In this document: positions 8,455-17,390 of the stretch, in pieces
Layout: each line of letters starts with the position of its first letter
Position numbering within the stretch: position 1 is the stretch's first letter
The notes under the pieces: model-generated
What the model was told of the DNA's origin: nothing
The model's database searches: none
What the model saw: the letters and a program-made list of their open reading frames with translations, nothing else
Translations under genes and position numbers: made by a program
Assembly: GCA_021648755.1 (NCBI GenBank)
Contig: JAKISG010000019.1
Span: 1 to 46,628 of the forward strand
Source: Flavobacteriaceae bacterium
Lineage (GTDB): Bacteria > Bacteroidota > Bacteroidia > Flavobacteriales > Flavobacteriaceae
DNA length: 46,628 bases
Direction: 5' to 3'

Positions 8455-9459
8455 ATGAAAACACAAAAAAACATACCTTTAAAAAAATTTAATACTTTTG
8501 GTATTGCAGTTAAAGCAAAGCAATTTATTGAAATTAAACTAATTAAAGAATTAGTTGCAGTTTTAAAAGAAGAAGAAAATATTTTTACTCTTAGCGGAGG
8601 TAGCAATATACTTTTAACAAAAGATATAGAAAAATTAGTTTTATTCCTTAATATTAAAGGAATTAAAATTATTAAAGAAACTAAAAATATAGTTTATGTA
8701 AATGCAAATGCTGGTGAGAACTGGCATGAATTTGTGCAATGGAGCATTAAAAATAACTTTGGTGGTCTCGAGAACTTATCCTTAATCCCTGGTAATGTAG
8801 GCACTTCGCCAATTCAAAATATTGGTGCTTATGGTGTTGAAGTAAAAGACACTATTAAAGAAGTGCATGCCATTGATATAAAAACGCAAAAAAAAGTAGT
8901 TTTTAAAAATGAAAATTGTGCTTTTGGATATCGAAACTCTGTTTTTAAAAACAAATTAAAAAACAAATATATAATTACCAATGTTTTATTTAAGTTAACC
9001 AAAGAAAATCATAAACTACATTATAGTTATGGTGCAATTCAGCAAGAACTTAAAAAAAATAAGATTGTAGAACCAACAATTAAAAATATTGCTAATGCTG
9101 TAATTAATATAAGACAAAGAAAATTGCCCAACCCAAAAGAAATAGGTAATTGTGGTAGTTTTTTCAAAAACCCAATAGTTACTAAAGATGTTTTTGATGT
9201 TATTTATAAATTAAACGATAAGATGCCTTTTTATAAAACAACTACTAATTATAAAATCCCTGCAGGATGGTTAATTGAACAATGTGGGTTTAAGGGCAAA
9301 CGTTTTGGTGATGCTGGAGTACATAAAAATCAAGCATTAGTATTAGTAAACTATGGTAATGCTACAGGAAATGAAATTTTATCGCTAGCAAATAATATTT
9401 GTGAAAGTGTAAAACAAAAATTCAAAATTAATTTAGAAACAGAAGTAAACATTTTCTAA
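8455..9459 (+). CDS. murB: UDP-N-acetylenolpyruvoylglucosamine reductase
   Basis: A 334-residue FAD enzyme of peptidoglycan precursor synthesis; it reduces the enolpyruvyl ether to UDP-MurNAc with NADPH. FAD-binding motifs are LSGGSNIL (47-53) and GNVGTSPIQNIGAYGVEV (113-130). Further on are FGYRNSVFK with Arg160, GSFFKNP with the catalytic Ser235, and the C-terminal LETEVNIF that supplies the catalytic glutamate. Presence of the Tyr-loop region and the C-terminal glutamate fits type I MurB (E. coli-like). The next gene starts 17 bases downstream, so they are likely one transcript. Confidence 0.96.
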   Translation: MKTQKNIPLKKFNTFGIAVKAKQFIEIKLIKELVAVLKEEENIFTLSGGSNILLTKDIEKLVLFLNIKGIKIIKETKNIVYVNANAGENWHEFVQWSIKNNFGGLENLSLIPGNVGTSPIQNIGAYGVEVKDTIKEVHAIDIKTQKKVVFKNENCAFGYRNSVFKNKLKNKYIITNVLFKLTKENHKLHYSYGAIQQELKKNKIVEPTIKNIANAVINIRQRKLPNPKEIGNCGSFFKNPIVTKDVFDVIYKLNDKMPFYKTTTNYKIPAGWLIEQCGFKGKRFGDAGVHKNQALVLVNYGNATGNEILSLANNICESVKQKFKINLETEVNIF

Positions 9460-9476
9460 TTAAAAAATTTAAATAA

Positions 9477-9995
9477 ATGAAACAAGAAATAGTACAAGCT
9501 TTATTATATACCTTACCATCTATCGCTAGCGGATTTGTAGCTTATTATTTTTTTAAAGAATACGGAAAAAGTAATACAAGTTTACAGAAATTAAAATTAG
9601 TAAAAGAAAGTAAAAATTTAACAACAACACTCAGGTTACAAGCTTATGAAAGAATGACTCTTTTTTTAGAACGTATAAGCCTTGCAAATATAGTTTTGAG
9701 AATTAAGGCAAAAAATGATAACAAACAGGCTTATGAATTGTCATTAATTCATACTATTGAAACGGAGTTTGAACATAATTTAGCACAGCAAATTTATATT
9801 AGTGACGCTTGCTGGAATGTGATTTCTACGGCAAAAAACACTACGGTACAAATTATTAGAGACTGTGCTAATGATGCCGCCATACTAAATGCAGATGAAC
9901 TTCGAAAAAACATCATTCAAAAAGTAATTAATAAACAAGGACCTAGCGATACAGCACTCGCTTTTATAAAAAACGAAGTAAACGAATATTTTTAG
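9477..9995 (+). CDS. conserved flavobacterial membrane-anchored protein (DUF7935-type)
   Basis: A 172-residue protein with one N-terminal membrane helix (about 7-27, ALLYTLPSIASGFVAYYFF) and a helical cytoplasmic part. It contains RLQAYERMTLFLERISLANI, TEFEHNLAQQIYIS and DACWNVISTAKNTTVQIIRD. I recognise this as the uncharacterised DUF7935 family of Flavobacteriia; no function is known. It follows murB at 17 bases and precedes pssA, so it sits among envelope-synthesis genes. Confidence 0.65.
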   Translation: MKQEIVQALLYTLPSIASGFVAYYFFKEYGKSNTSLQKLKLVKESKNLTTTLRLQAYERMTLFLERISLANIVLRIKAKNDNKQAYELSLIHTIETEFEHNLAQQIYISDACWNVISTAKNTTVQIIRDCANDAAILNADELRKNIIQKVINKQGPSDTALAFIKNEVNEYF

Positions 9996-10027
9996 TACAT
10001 TTGTAGGTATAACTAAAACTTAGCCTT

Positions 10028-10783
10028 ATCAAAAAACACCTTCCAAATTTTATAACATTACTAAATCTTTTTTCAGGTTTAATCGCCGTGATATTCGCAA
10101 TAAAAGGTGATTTAACTTTTGCTGCATTTTTTGTTTTACTAGGTATCTTTTTTGATTTTTTTGATGGTTTTGTCGCTAGATTACTTAATGTGCAAGGAGA
10201 ACTAGGTAAGCAACTAGACTCTCTTGCAGATATGGTGACAAGTGGAGTAGTACCAGGTGTGTTAATGTATAAATTATTAGAGAAGTCCCAAGAACATACC
10301 CTTTGGTTTAAAAAACTATCTTGCACAGTAGGTTCTTGGGTTCCTGTAGATGATAAGACTATTTATTTATTTCCGTTTATTGGTTTGCTAATTACACTTG
10401 CTGCCGCTTATCGTTTAGCCAATTTTAATATTGATGAACGCCAAACCTCTAGTTTTATTGGTTTACCAACACCTGCAATGGCTTTAGTTATAATTTCTTT
10501 ACCTTTAATACAAATGTATAGTGATAACAGTGTTGCATTATACTGGATTCAAAATAAGTACGCTTTAATTACGATTACCGTTATTAGTAGTATATTGATG
10601 AATATAAACATACCGCTATTTTCTTTAAAATTTAAAAATTTTGGAATTAAAGATAATGCTATTGTCTATATATTCTTATTAGTTTCAATATTACTACTTA
10701 TCTTTTTACAAGTTGTTGCAATACCTTTAATTATTTTGACTTATGTATTGCTATCCATTATACAAAATTTGATGAAGAAATAG
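10028..10783 (+). CDS. pssA: CDP-diacylglycerol-serine O-phosphatidyltransferase
   Basis: An integral membrane enzyme that makes phosphatidylserine, the precursor of phosphatidylethanolamine. The CDP-alcohol phosphatidyltransferase signature D-G-x2-A-R-x8-G-x3-D-x3-D is complete (DGFVARLLNVQ, then GKQLDSLAD), and further hydrophobic helices follow to the C-terminus. The start is a problem. The first ATG/GTG/TTG in frame is GTG at 10088, but the family's N-terminal segment (KKHLPNFITLLNLFSGLIAV) is encoded before it, in an open frame that runs back to a stop at 10010-10012. No canonical start codon exists there. I place the start at the ATC at 10028 with low certainty. A TACATTTG -7 box at 9996-10003 agrees with a start close to there. 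Confidence 0.88.
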   Translation: MKKHLPNFITLLNLFSGLIAVIFAIKGDLTFAAFFVLLGIFFDFFDGFVARLLNVQGELGKQLDSLADMVTSGVVPGVLMYKLLEKSQEHTLWFKKLSCTVGSWVPVDDKTIYLFPFIGLLITLAAAYRLANFNIDERQTSSFIGLPTPAMALVIISLPLIQMYSDNSVALYWIQNKYALITITVISSILMNINIPLFSLKFKNFGIKDNAIVYIFLLVSILLLIFLQVVAIPLIILTYVLLSIIQNLMKK

Positions 10784-10823
10784 CCGTCATACTATTTTTA
10801 ATGCTAGATTGTTTTTTTTAAAC

Positions 10824-10845
10824 ATAAAATTAATACTAATTTTAT
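10824..10845. other. small A/T stem-loop in the pssA-downstream gap
   Basis: ATAAAATTA and TAATTTTAT form a perfect 9-base stem with a 4-base loop in the 151-base gap before the T9SS cargo gene. It has no GC pair, so it is at best a weak terminator of the pssA transcript. TACATTTG at 10924-10931 is a -7 box candidate for the next gene but ends only four bases before its ATG. Confidence 0.28.
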
Positions 10846-10934
10846 AATGGCAAAATTATACTGTTTTTTTAGAAAATTTTAATAAAAAATCATATTTTTA
10901 TTCAATAATTTAGTTTTTTTCAATACATTTGCTT

Positions 10935-12677
10935 ATGAAATTAAATCCCCTTATTTTTATAATTAGTTGTCTTTTAGTATATTCTCTCCATGCTCAAGAT
11001 ATAGAATTATACAATCAATTTAGTGATAAAGTAGATTTTACGATGATTGGTAATACTTTAAATACAGAAGAAAATGGATTAACTACCTCCTGTTCAATTT
11101 TGACCTCCTCTATGGCAAGTTTAAATTTAGATGCAGGAGACACTATTGTTAGTGCATATTTATATTGGGCAGGTTCTGGTAGTGGAGATTTTGAGGTAAC
11201 TCTTAACAATCAAACTATAATTGCAGAACGCACTTTTTTATTAGCGTCTTCTGAACTTAATTTTTTTAGTGCTTTTGCCGATGTCACTAATCAGGTACAA
11301 GCAATTGGTAGCGGTAATTATACATTGGCAGATTTAGATTTAACCAATGTTATTCCTAATTATTGTCCCCAAGGTCTTAATTTTGGAGGCTGGGCAATTA
11401 TTATTGTATTTAGTAACGATAACTTACCTGTAAATCAAATAAACATATACGATGGTTTAGAAAGTATTTCGGCGAGTAACACAAACATAACCATTCAATT
11501 AGATAACTTAAATGTTATTGATAATACTGCTGCTAAAATAGGTTTTTTGACCTGGGAAGGCGATACTACTAATTCCATAGGTGAATCTCTAACAATTAAT
11601 GGTAATATATTAACTAACCCTCCATTAAACCCAATAAATAATGTTTTTAATGGCACCAATAGTTTTACAGGTGAATCTGATTTATTTAATATGGATTTAG
11701 ACTTTTATATGATTGAAAATTATATAAATATAGGCGATACTTCAGCAACGATAGAACTTAGATCATCTCAAGATTTCATAATGTTAAACAGTGTCGTTAC
11801 AAAAGTTAATTCAAAACTTCCAGACGCCATAGTAGTTCTCAATTCATTTCAACCTTCAGTATGTAATGAAAGAGAAGTTATCATAGATTTTGACATATCA
11901 AATGTTGGATTTAATACTTTAAATCCAAATACACCTGTTTCTTTATATATTGATAACGTACTGATTACTACAATTTTTACTCAAGATACCTTGTTGCCAA
12001 ATCAATCTGAAAACTTTAATGAAATTATAAGTATACCAAATAGCGTACCCCAAGATTTTATATTAACTATTGTCGTTGACGATGACGGAAATGGTAATAG
12101 CACCGTTTTTGAAAGCAATGAACTCAATAATTCTTTACCTCAAGAAATAAACTTTACAGAACTTGAATTACCAAACCTAACTTTAAGCGACATTACTATT
12201 ATTGATAATACAACTAATAATACCATTAGTATAAATACAAGTAATTTAGGATCTGGAGATTATGAATTTTCTATAGATGATGAATTTAATAATTATCAAG
12301 ATGAACCTATTTTTCATAATGTAAGTACAGGAATTCATACTATTTATGTTCGAGATAAAAATAATTGTGGAGTAATCTCTATTGAAGTTGTTGTTATTGG
12401 GTTTCCTAATTTCTTTACACCAAATAATGATGGTCATAATGACTACTGGAATGCCAACGGATTAGATACCGATTTTTACACCAATTCAGGAATTTATATT
12501 TACAATAGGTTCGGAAAAATATTAGCCATTATAGACCCAACTCTTAATGGCTGGGACGGTCTATACAACGGAAAAGAATTACCCCAAACAGATTATTGGT
12601 TCTCTGTAGAACTTGTTCGCAGTGATGGAAGTATTTATGAACGAAAAGGGCATTTTAGCCTAGTACGAAGACGATAA
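10935..12677 (+). CDS. secreted protein with T9SS type B sorting domain
   Basis: A 580-residue exported protein. It has a signal peptide (1-21, ending SLHAQ) and an N-terminal beta-rich domain (about 25-270) with LDAGDTIVSAYLYWAGSGSG and LNFGGWAIIIVFSN, as in adhesin-like secreted proteins. A CARDB-like Ig domain follows (about 285-400), then a short Ig-like segment and a C-terminal gliding-motility-associated domain (about 490-580: FPNFFTPNNDGHNDYW, YIYNRFGKIL, DYWFSVEL). This last domain is the type B signal for the type IX secretion system, so the protein is probably surface-exposed or released; the ligand is unknown. I use the ATG at 10935; an upstream TTG at 10929 is unlikely. Confidence 0.85.
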   Translation: MKLNPLIFIISCLLVYSLHAQDIELYNQFSDKVDFTMIGNTLNTEENGLTTSCSILTSSMASLNLDAGDTIVSAYLYWAGSGSGDFEVTLNNQTIIAERTFLLASSELNFFSAFADVTNQVQAIGSGNYTLADLDLTNVIPNYCPQGLNFGGWAIIIVFSNDNLPVNQINIYDGLESISASNTNITIQLDNLNVIDNTAAKIGFLTWEGDTTNSIGESLTINGNILTNPPLNPINNVFNGTNSFTGESDLFNMDLDFYMIENYINIGDTSATIELRSSQDFIMLNSVVTKVNSKLPDAIVVLNSFQPSVCNEREVIIDFDISNVGFNTLNPNTPVSLYIDNVLITTIFTQDTLLPNQSENFNEIISIPNSVPQDFILTIVVDDDGNGNSTVFESNELNNSLPQEINFTELELPNLTLSDITIIDNTTNNTISINTSNLGSGDYEFSIDDEFNNYQDEPIFHNVSTGIHTIYVRDKNNCGVISIEVVVIGFPNFFTPNNDGHNDYWNANGLDTDFYTNSGIYIYNRFGKILAIIDPTLNGWDGLYNGKELPQTDYWFSVELVRSDGSIYERKGHFSLVRRR

Positions 12678-12729
12678 TTTTTTTTAAAATAATCTTAGCC
12701 CATTAAACATTAAAAAATAAAAAAGACTT

Positions 12730-12763
12730 AAAAACGATTTTGAACAAACTCAAAATCGTTTTT
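12730..12763 (+). terminator. terminator after the T9SS cargo gene
   Basis: A perfect 14-base stem (AAAAACGATTTTGA / TCAAAATCGTTTTT) with a 6-base loop, followed by TTTTTCTTTTA-type sequence. The left arm starts with an A run, so it can also work from the other side. It isolates the cargo gene from tsaD. Confidence 0.88.
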
Positions 12764-12770
12764 CTTTTAC

Positions 12771-12778
12771 TACTTTTG
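12771..12778 (+). promoter_or_regulatory. -7 box of tsaD
   Basis: TACTTTTG matches TAnnTTTG directly after the terminator and ends seven bases before the tsaD ATG. If used, the mRNA would start at or within a base or two of the start codon. Confidence 0.5.
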
Positions 12779-12785
12779 CCAAACA

Positions 12786-13838
12786 ATGCGAACAAAAAAA
12801 AACATTTATATTTTAGCCATAGAATCTTCTTGTGACGATACAAGTGCTGCAGTCTTATGTAACGATACGATATTGAGTAATGTAATTGCAAACCAAGAAA
12901 TTCATCAAAAATACGGTGGCGTAGTGCCAGAATTAGCCTCTAGAGCACACCAACAAAATATTGTGCCAGTAGTACAACAAGCATTAGCGCAAGCAAATAT
13001 TGACAAAAAACAATTAGATGCAATCGCATTTACTCGTGGACCAGGGTTAATGGGATCTTTATTAGTAGGTACTTCGTTTGCAACAACTTTTGCAATGAGT
13101 TTAGAAATACCCCTAATTGCCGTAAATCATATGCAAGCACATATTTTAGTTCATTTTATTTCCAGTAAAGAGAAAAGAGATAACAAACCAATAAATAAAC
13201 CAAGTTTTCCTTTCATCTGCTTAACAATTTCTGGTGGTCACACACAAATTGTAAAAGTAAATTCCTATTTTGATTTCGAGATACTTGGCGAGACTTTAGA
13301 TGATGCCGCAGGTGAAGCCTTTGATAAGTCTGCTAAAATACTAGGTCTAACATATCCAGGAGGACCTTTAATAGATAAATATGCTCAAAACGGAGACCCA
13401 AATAAATATCAATTCCCAAAACCAAAAACTAAAAATAAGTTAGACTTTAGTTTTAGCGGTTTTAAAACTGCCGTGATACGGTTTGTTAAAAAAAATGTAA
13501 AAGAAAACCCTAATTTTATAAAAGAAAACCTAAATAACATCTGCGCATCTATTCAAAATGGTATCGTTTCCATTTTAATCGATAAATTAAAAGCAACAGT
13601 TGAGCAAACAGGTATTACGCAAATTGCAATTGCAGGAGGAGTCTCTGCAAATTCTGAAATTAGAAAACGCTTAAAAGACACAGAGAAACATTTTGGTTGG
13701 CAAACATTTATACCACCTTTTGAATATACCACAGATAATGCTGCAATGATTGGTATTACAGGTTATTTAAAGTTTATCCATAATGCGTTTAATAACTCAA
13801 CTAATTTAGCGAATGCTCGATTGAAAGTTGATGAGTAG
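12786..13838 (+). CDS. tsaD: tRNA N6-threonylcarbamoyladenosine transferase subunit
   Basis: A 350-residue ASKHA-fold enzyme that, with TsaB and TsaE, transfers the threonylcarbamoyl group to A37 of ANN-decoding tRNAs. It has LAIESSCDDTSAA (10-22), the metal-binding pair His115/His119 in NHMQAH, the phosphate loop ISGGHTQ, GGPLIDKYA and the C-terminal IAGGVSANSE. Length and motifs are those of a normal bacterial TsaD. It is monocistronic as far as I can see: a strong terminator lies before it and ychF has its own -7 box. Confidence 0.96.
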   Translation: MRTKKNIYILAIESSCDDTSAAVLCNDTILSNVIANQEIHQKYGGVVPELASRAHQQNIVPVVQQALAQANIDKKQLDAIAFTRGPGLMGSLLVGTSFATTFAMSLEIPLIAVNHMQAHILVHFISSKEKRDNKPINKPSFPFICLTISGGHTQIVKVNSYFDFEILGETLDDAAGEAFDKSAKILGLTYPGGPLIDKYAQNGDPNKYQFPKPKTKNKLDFSFSGFKTAVIRFVKKNVKENPNFIKENLNNICASIQNGIVSILIDKLKATVEQTGITQIAIAGGVSANSEIRKRLKDTEKHFGWQTFIPPFEYTTDNAAMIGITGYLKFIHNAFNNSTNLANARLKVDE

Positions 13839-13882
13839 TTTTTATTCGTTGAATTGTTATTCATTTATTTATTTAAACATAT

Positions 13883-13890
13883 TATATTTG
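13883..13890 (+). promoter_or_regulatory. -7 box of ychF
   Basis: TATATTTG, a clean TAnnTTTG match, 36 bases before the ychF ATG. The nearest TTG (13854-13856) is 26 bases upstream, longer than the usual spacing, so the -33 box is uncertain. Confidence 0.55.
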
Positions 13891-13926
13891 CAAACTTATT
13901 TTACAAAAACAATAAAACATTAATTT

Positions 13927-15021
13927 ATGAAAGCAGGAATTGTAGGCTTACCAAACGTAGGAAAATCAACTTTATTTAATTGTCTATCTAATGCAAAAGC
14001 ACAAAGTGCAAACTTTCCGTTTTGTACTATTGAGCCAAATATTGGCGTAGTAAGTGTGCCAGACAAACGCTTAGATAAATTAGCCGAAATTGTAAATCCA
14101 GAAAAAGTACAACCTGCAGTAGTAGAAATTGTTGATATTGCAGGCTTAGTAAAAGGAGCAAGTAAAGGAGAAGGACTAGGTAATAAATTTTTAGCAAACA
14201 TTAGAGAATGTGATGCCATAATTCATGTTTTACGTTGCTTTGACAATGATAATATTATACATGTAGAAACTACAATTGACCCTGTAAGAGATAAAGAAAT
14301 TATAGATTTTGAATTACAATTAAAAGATTTAGAAACCATTGAAAAAAAATTAGATAAATCTAAAAAGGCAGCAAGAACTGGTGATAAAAATGCACAAAAA
14401 GAATTTGATTTATTAACAAAAATAAAAGAAGGTTTAGAGACAGCAACATCAGTTAGAGCAATAAAATTAACTGAAAGTGAAAGAGAAGAATTTATAAAAC
14501 CATTACAATTGCTAACCGATAAACCCGTTTTATATGTCTGTAATGTTGATGATAAATCTGCTGTAAATGGTAATGCCCACGTAAATGCAGTTAAAAAGGC
14601 AACTAAAAATGAAGACGCCGAAATTTTAATCTTAGCAGTTGGTACAGAAGCAGACATTAATGAATTAGAAAATTACGAAGAAAGACAATTATTTTTAGAA
14701 GATATGGGGCTAGATGAACCTGGCGCTTCAAAATTAATTCGCGCCGCTTATAAATTATTGAATTTACAAACCTACTTTACTGCTGGGGTTAAAGAAGTCA
14801 GAGCTTGGACAATACGTATTGGCGATACCGCACCACAAGCTGCAGGTGTCATTCATACCGATTTTGAAAAAGGTTTTATTAGAGTAGAAGTTATTAAATA
14901 TAATGATTTTGTTACATTAGGGGGCGAAAAGAAAGTAAAAGAAGCAGGTAAATTAGCCGTTGAAGGTAAAGAATATGTTGTGCAAGATGGTGATATGATG
15001 AACTTTAGATTTAATGTATAA
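13927..15021 (+). CDS. ychF: redox-regulated ATPase YchF (Obg-like)
   Basis: A 364-residue TRAFAC-class P-loop protein. G1 is GLPNVGKST (6-14), the switch II region is DIAGLVKGASKGEGLGN, and the G4-equivalent is CNVDD in place of NKxD, which explains ATP preference in this family. A helical coiled insert (about 125-160) and the C-terminal TGS domain (TYFTAGVKEVRAWTIR, GDTAPQAAGVIHTDFEKGF) complete the standard form. It associates with ribosomes and oxidative-stress responses in other bacteria. A good -7 box precedes it; tgt follows after 55 bases. Confidence 0.95.
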   Translation: MKAGIVGLPNVGKSTLFNCLSNAKAQSANFPFCTIEPNIGVVSVPDKRLDKLAEIVNPEKVQPAVVEIVDIAGLVKGASKGEGLGNKFLANIRECDAIIHVLRCFDNDNIIHVETTIDPVRDKEIIDFELQLKDLETIEKKLDKSKKAARTGDKNAQKEFDLLTKIKEGLETATSVRAIKLTESEREEFIKPLQLLTDKPVLYVCNVDDKSAVNGNAHVNAVKKATKNEDAEILILAVGTEADINELENYEERQLFLEDMGLDEPGASKLIRAAYKLLNLQTYFTAGVKEVRAWTIRIGDTAPQAAGVIHTDFEKGFIRVEVIKYNDFVTLGGEKKVKEAGKLAVEGKEYVVQDGDMMNFRFNV

Positions 15022-15076
15022 TTCGTTCTTTTTTCGGATTTTTGCTAATCATAAATAATCAAATAATCAAAAATCT

Positions 15077-16207
15077 ATGAACTTTAATATAGAAGCAACC
15101 GATAAAGATTCAAATGCTAGAGCAGGAACAATGACAACTGCCCATGGAGATATTCAGACACCTGTTTTTATGCCTGTTGGCACTCAAGGAACTGTAAAAA
15201 GTGTGCATCAACATGAACTTAAAAACGACATCAATGCACCTATTATTTTAGGTAATACCTACCATTTATACCTAAGACCGCAAATGCCCATTTTAGAAAA
15301 AGCAGGTGGATTACATAAATTTATGAATTGGGATAGGCCAATTTTAACCGATTCAGGAGGGTACCAAGTATATTCACTATCTAGCACAAATAAAATTAAA
15401 GAAGAAGGCGTAAAATTTAAATCACATATAGACGGCTCTAGCCACTTTTTTTCACCAGAATTTTCGATGGATATTCAACGTAGTATTGGTGCCGATATAT
15501 TTATGGCATTTGATGAATGTACACCTTACCCGTGTGACTATAATTATGCAAAAAGATCAATGCACATGACACATCGTTGGTTAAAACGATGTATTGAACA
15601 TATAGAGAAAACACCTGTAAAATATGACTACCAGCAAACATTTATGCCAATTGTTCAAGGGTCTACTTATACAGACTTACGAAAACAATCAGCTACATTT
15701 ATTGCAAGCACAAACCAAGAGGCAAATGCTATTGGTGGATTGTCAGTAGGAGAACCCGCAGAAGAAATGTACGCAATGACCGATGTTGTTTGTCAAATTT
15801 TACCAAAAGACAAACCGAGATATTTAATGGGTGTCGGCACACCAATTAATATATTAGAAAATATCGCATTAGGCATTGATATGTTTGACTGTGTTATGCC
15901 AACAAGAAACGCAAGAAACGGAATGCTTTTTACCGCCTACGGAAGTATTAATATTAAAAATGAAAAATGGAAAGATGATTTCTCTCCTATCGACGAAATG
16001 GGTATTTCTTATGTTGATACAGCATATTCTAAAGCATACTTACGTCATTTATTTAAATCCAAAGAATACCTAGGAAAACAAATAGCATCTATACATAACT
16101 TAGCATTTTATTTGTGGTTAACTAGACAAGCAAGAAAACATATTATTGCTGGTGACTTTATTACTTGGAAAAATAAAATGGTAAAACAAATGAATAATAG
16201 GTTATAG
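15077..16207 (+). CDS. tgt: tRNA-guanine(34) transglycosylase
   Basis: A 376-residue TIM-barrel enzyme that exchanges G34 for a 7-deazaguanine base in GUN-anticodon tRNAs, the key step of queuosine synthesis. It has TDSGGYQVYS (91-100, with Asp92), DECTPYPCD (146-154), GGLSVGEP (220-227), GVGTP and the covalent nucleophile Asp271 in GIDMFDCVMPTR. At 306-318, where E. coli and Zymomonas enzymes have the three zinc cysteines (CxCxxC), this protein reads DEMGISYVDTAYS, with no cysteine. The fourth ligand position, His340 in SIHNLAFY, is kept. Overall length and the rest are normal, so I expect a working enzyme with a metal-free or altered site. Confidence 0.93.
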   Translation: MNFNIEATDKDSNARAGTMTTAHGDIQTPVFMPVGTQGTVKSVHQHELKNDINAPIILGNTYHLYLRPQMPILEKAGGLHKFMNWDRPILTDSGGYQVYSLSSTNKIKEEGVKFKSHIDGSSHFFSPEFSMDIQRSIGADIFMAFDECTPYPCDYNYAKRSMHMTHRWLKRCIEHIEKTPVKYDYQQTFMPIVQGSTYTDLRKQSATFIASTNQEANAIGGLSVGEPAEEMYAMTDVVCQILPKDKPRYLMGVGTPINILENIALGIDMFDCVMPTRNARNGMLFTAYGSINIKNEKWKDDFSPIDEMGISYVDTAYSKAYLRHLFKSKEYLGKQIASIHNLAFYLWLTRQARKHIIAGDFITWKNKMVKQMNNRL

Positions 16208-16301
16208 ATGAAAAGAAAAAGAATTGCTTAATTAACAAAGTATTAATAAAATACATCAAAACTTACATTACCTTTACAAACATTGAAACAAATAAATAAT
16301 T

Positions 16302-17390
16302 TTGAAAATATTAGATAAATACCTTTTAAAAAAGTACTTTATTACTTTCTTTTTCACGATAATATTGTTAATTCCAATTGCTGTAGCTATTGATGTTAGC
16401 GAAAAAACGGATAAATTTTTAAGGCATGAAAATTTATCCATTTATGAAATAATTAAAGACTATTATGTTAATTTTGTTATTTTTTATACCAATATGTTTA
16501 TGCCATTGGCATTATTTATTGCGGTCATACTATTTACCTCTAAAATTGCTTCTAATACAGAAATTATAGCTATTAATAGTGGAGGAATTTCATTCTCAAG
16601 AATAGTAAAAATCTATATTTTTGGTGCATTAATCGTCTTTTTAATATCCTTTTACACAAATCATTTCATAGTGCCAAGTGCTAATAAAAAATTTGAAGCA
16701 TTTCAAGAAAAATATTTACGCCATACAAAACAGACAAAACATAGCGTAAATAATGTAAACTTACAATTAAATGAAAATGGAGATTATATTTACATAAAAG
16801 CATTTAACTTTAAAAGTAATTCAGGTACCTATTTTTCTTACGAGCACTTTGATGGCTTAAAATTAAAATATAAAATTACTGGTAGAAGAATTAGTTACAA
16901 CAAAAAAGACGGCATTTTTACTCTTAAAGATTATAAAAAAAGACACCTATTAAAAGAAAACGATATTATTGAGAAAGGAAAAACTTTAGACACTATTTTT
17001 AACTTTAAACCAAGTGATTTAATTTATATAGATTACTTAGCTAAAGAAATGAATTCAACAAAACTGTATCAGCATATAAAAAAGTCAGAAAAAAGAGGCG
17101 TTAAAAACTTAAACACTTATAAAGTTGAATTATACAAAAGATCAAGCATACCTGTATCTTCATTTATACTTACCATTATTGCATTTTCATTAGCACAAAA
17201 AAAGAAACGTGGAGGTGCTGGTATAAACCTAGCTTTAGGCATTGCTCTAATGTTTGTTTATGTTTTTTTTATGAAAATTGCTGAAGTATTAGGAGCATCT
17301 GCAACCTCAAACCCCTTATTTATGGTTTGGCTACCAAATATTATTTTTGGTATATTAGCCATCTATCTATATTTCAATGCTAAAAAGTAA
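16302..17390 (+). CDS. LptF/LptG-family permease (YjgP/YjgQ)
   Basis: A 362-residue inner-membrane protein of the LptF/LptG family, the membrane half of the ABC exporter that extracts lipopolysaccharide towards the outer membrane. It has the family layout: three N-terminal helices (about 13-35, 55-75, 98-120), a periplasmic beta-jellyroll (about 130-270) and three C-terminal helices (about 278-297, 305-327, 333-358). LKKYFITFFFTIILLIPIAV and AKIASNTEIIAINSGGIS-like sequence (it reads SKIASNTEIIAINSGGIS) are typical. It is closer to LptG by feel, but F and G cannot be told apart reliably by eye. The start is TTG (16302), with MKILDKYLLKKY in the expected position. It overlaps the next gene by 14 bases. 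Confidence 0.85.
   Translation: MKILDKYLLKKYFITFFFTIILLIPIAVAIDVSEKTDKFLRHENLSIYEIIKDYYVNFVIFYTNMFMPLALFIAVILFTSKIASNTEIIAINSGGISFSRIVKIYIFGALIVFLISFYTNHFIVPSANKKFEAFQEKYLRHTKQTKHSVNNVNLQLNENGDYIYIKAFNFKSNSGTYFSYEHFDGLKLKYKITGRRISYNKKDGIFTLKDYKKRHLLKENDIIEKGKTLDTIFNFKPSDLIYIDYLAKEMNSTKLYQHIKKSEKRGVKNLNTYKVELYKRSSIPVSSFILTIIAFSLAQKKKRGGAGINLALGIALMFVYVFFMKIAEVLGASATSNPLFMVWLPNIIFGILAIYLYFNAKK

Noticed and set aside
10088..10783. GTG at 10088 as start of pssA
   Set aside because: It would delete the conserved first membrane segment of the family, which is encoded in the same open frame just upstream.
13920..14657. Long minus-strand open frames opposite ychF
   Set aside because: They mirror the codon structure of a clearly real gene, have no recognisable domains and no start signals.
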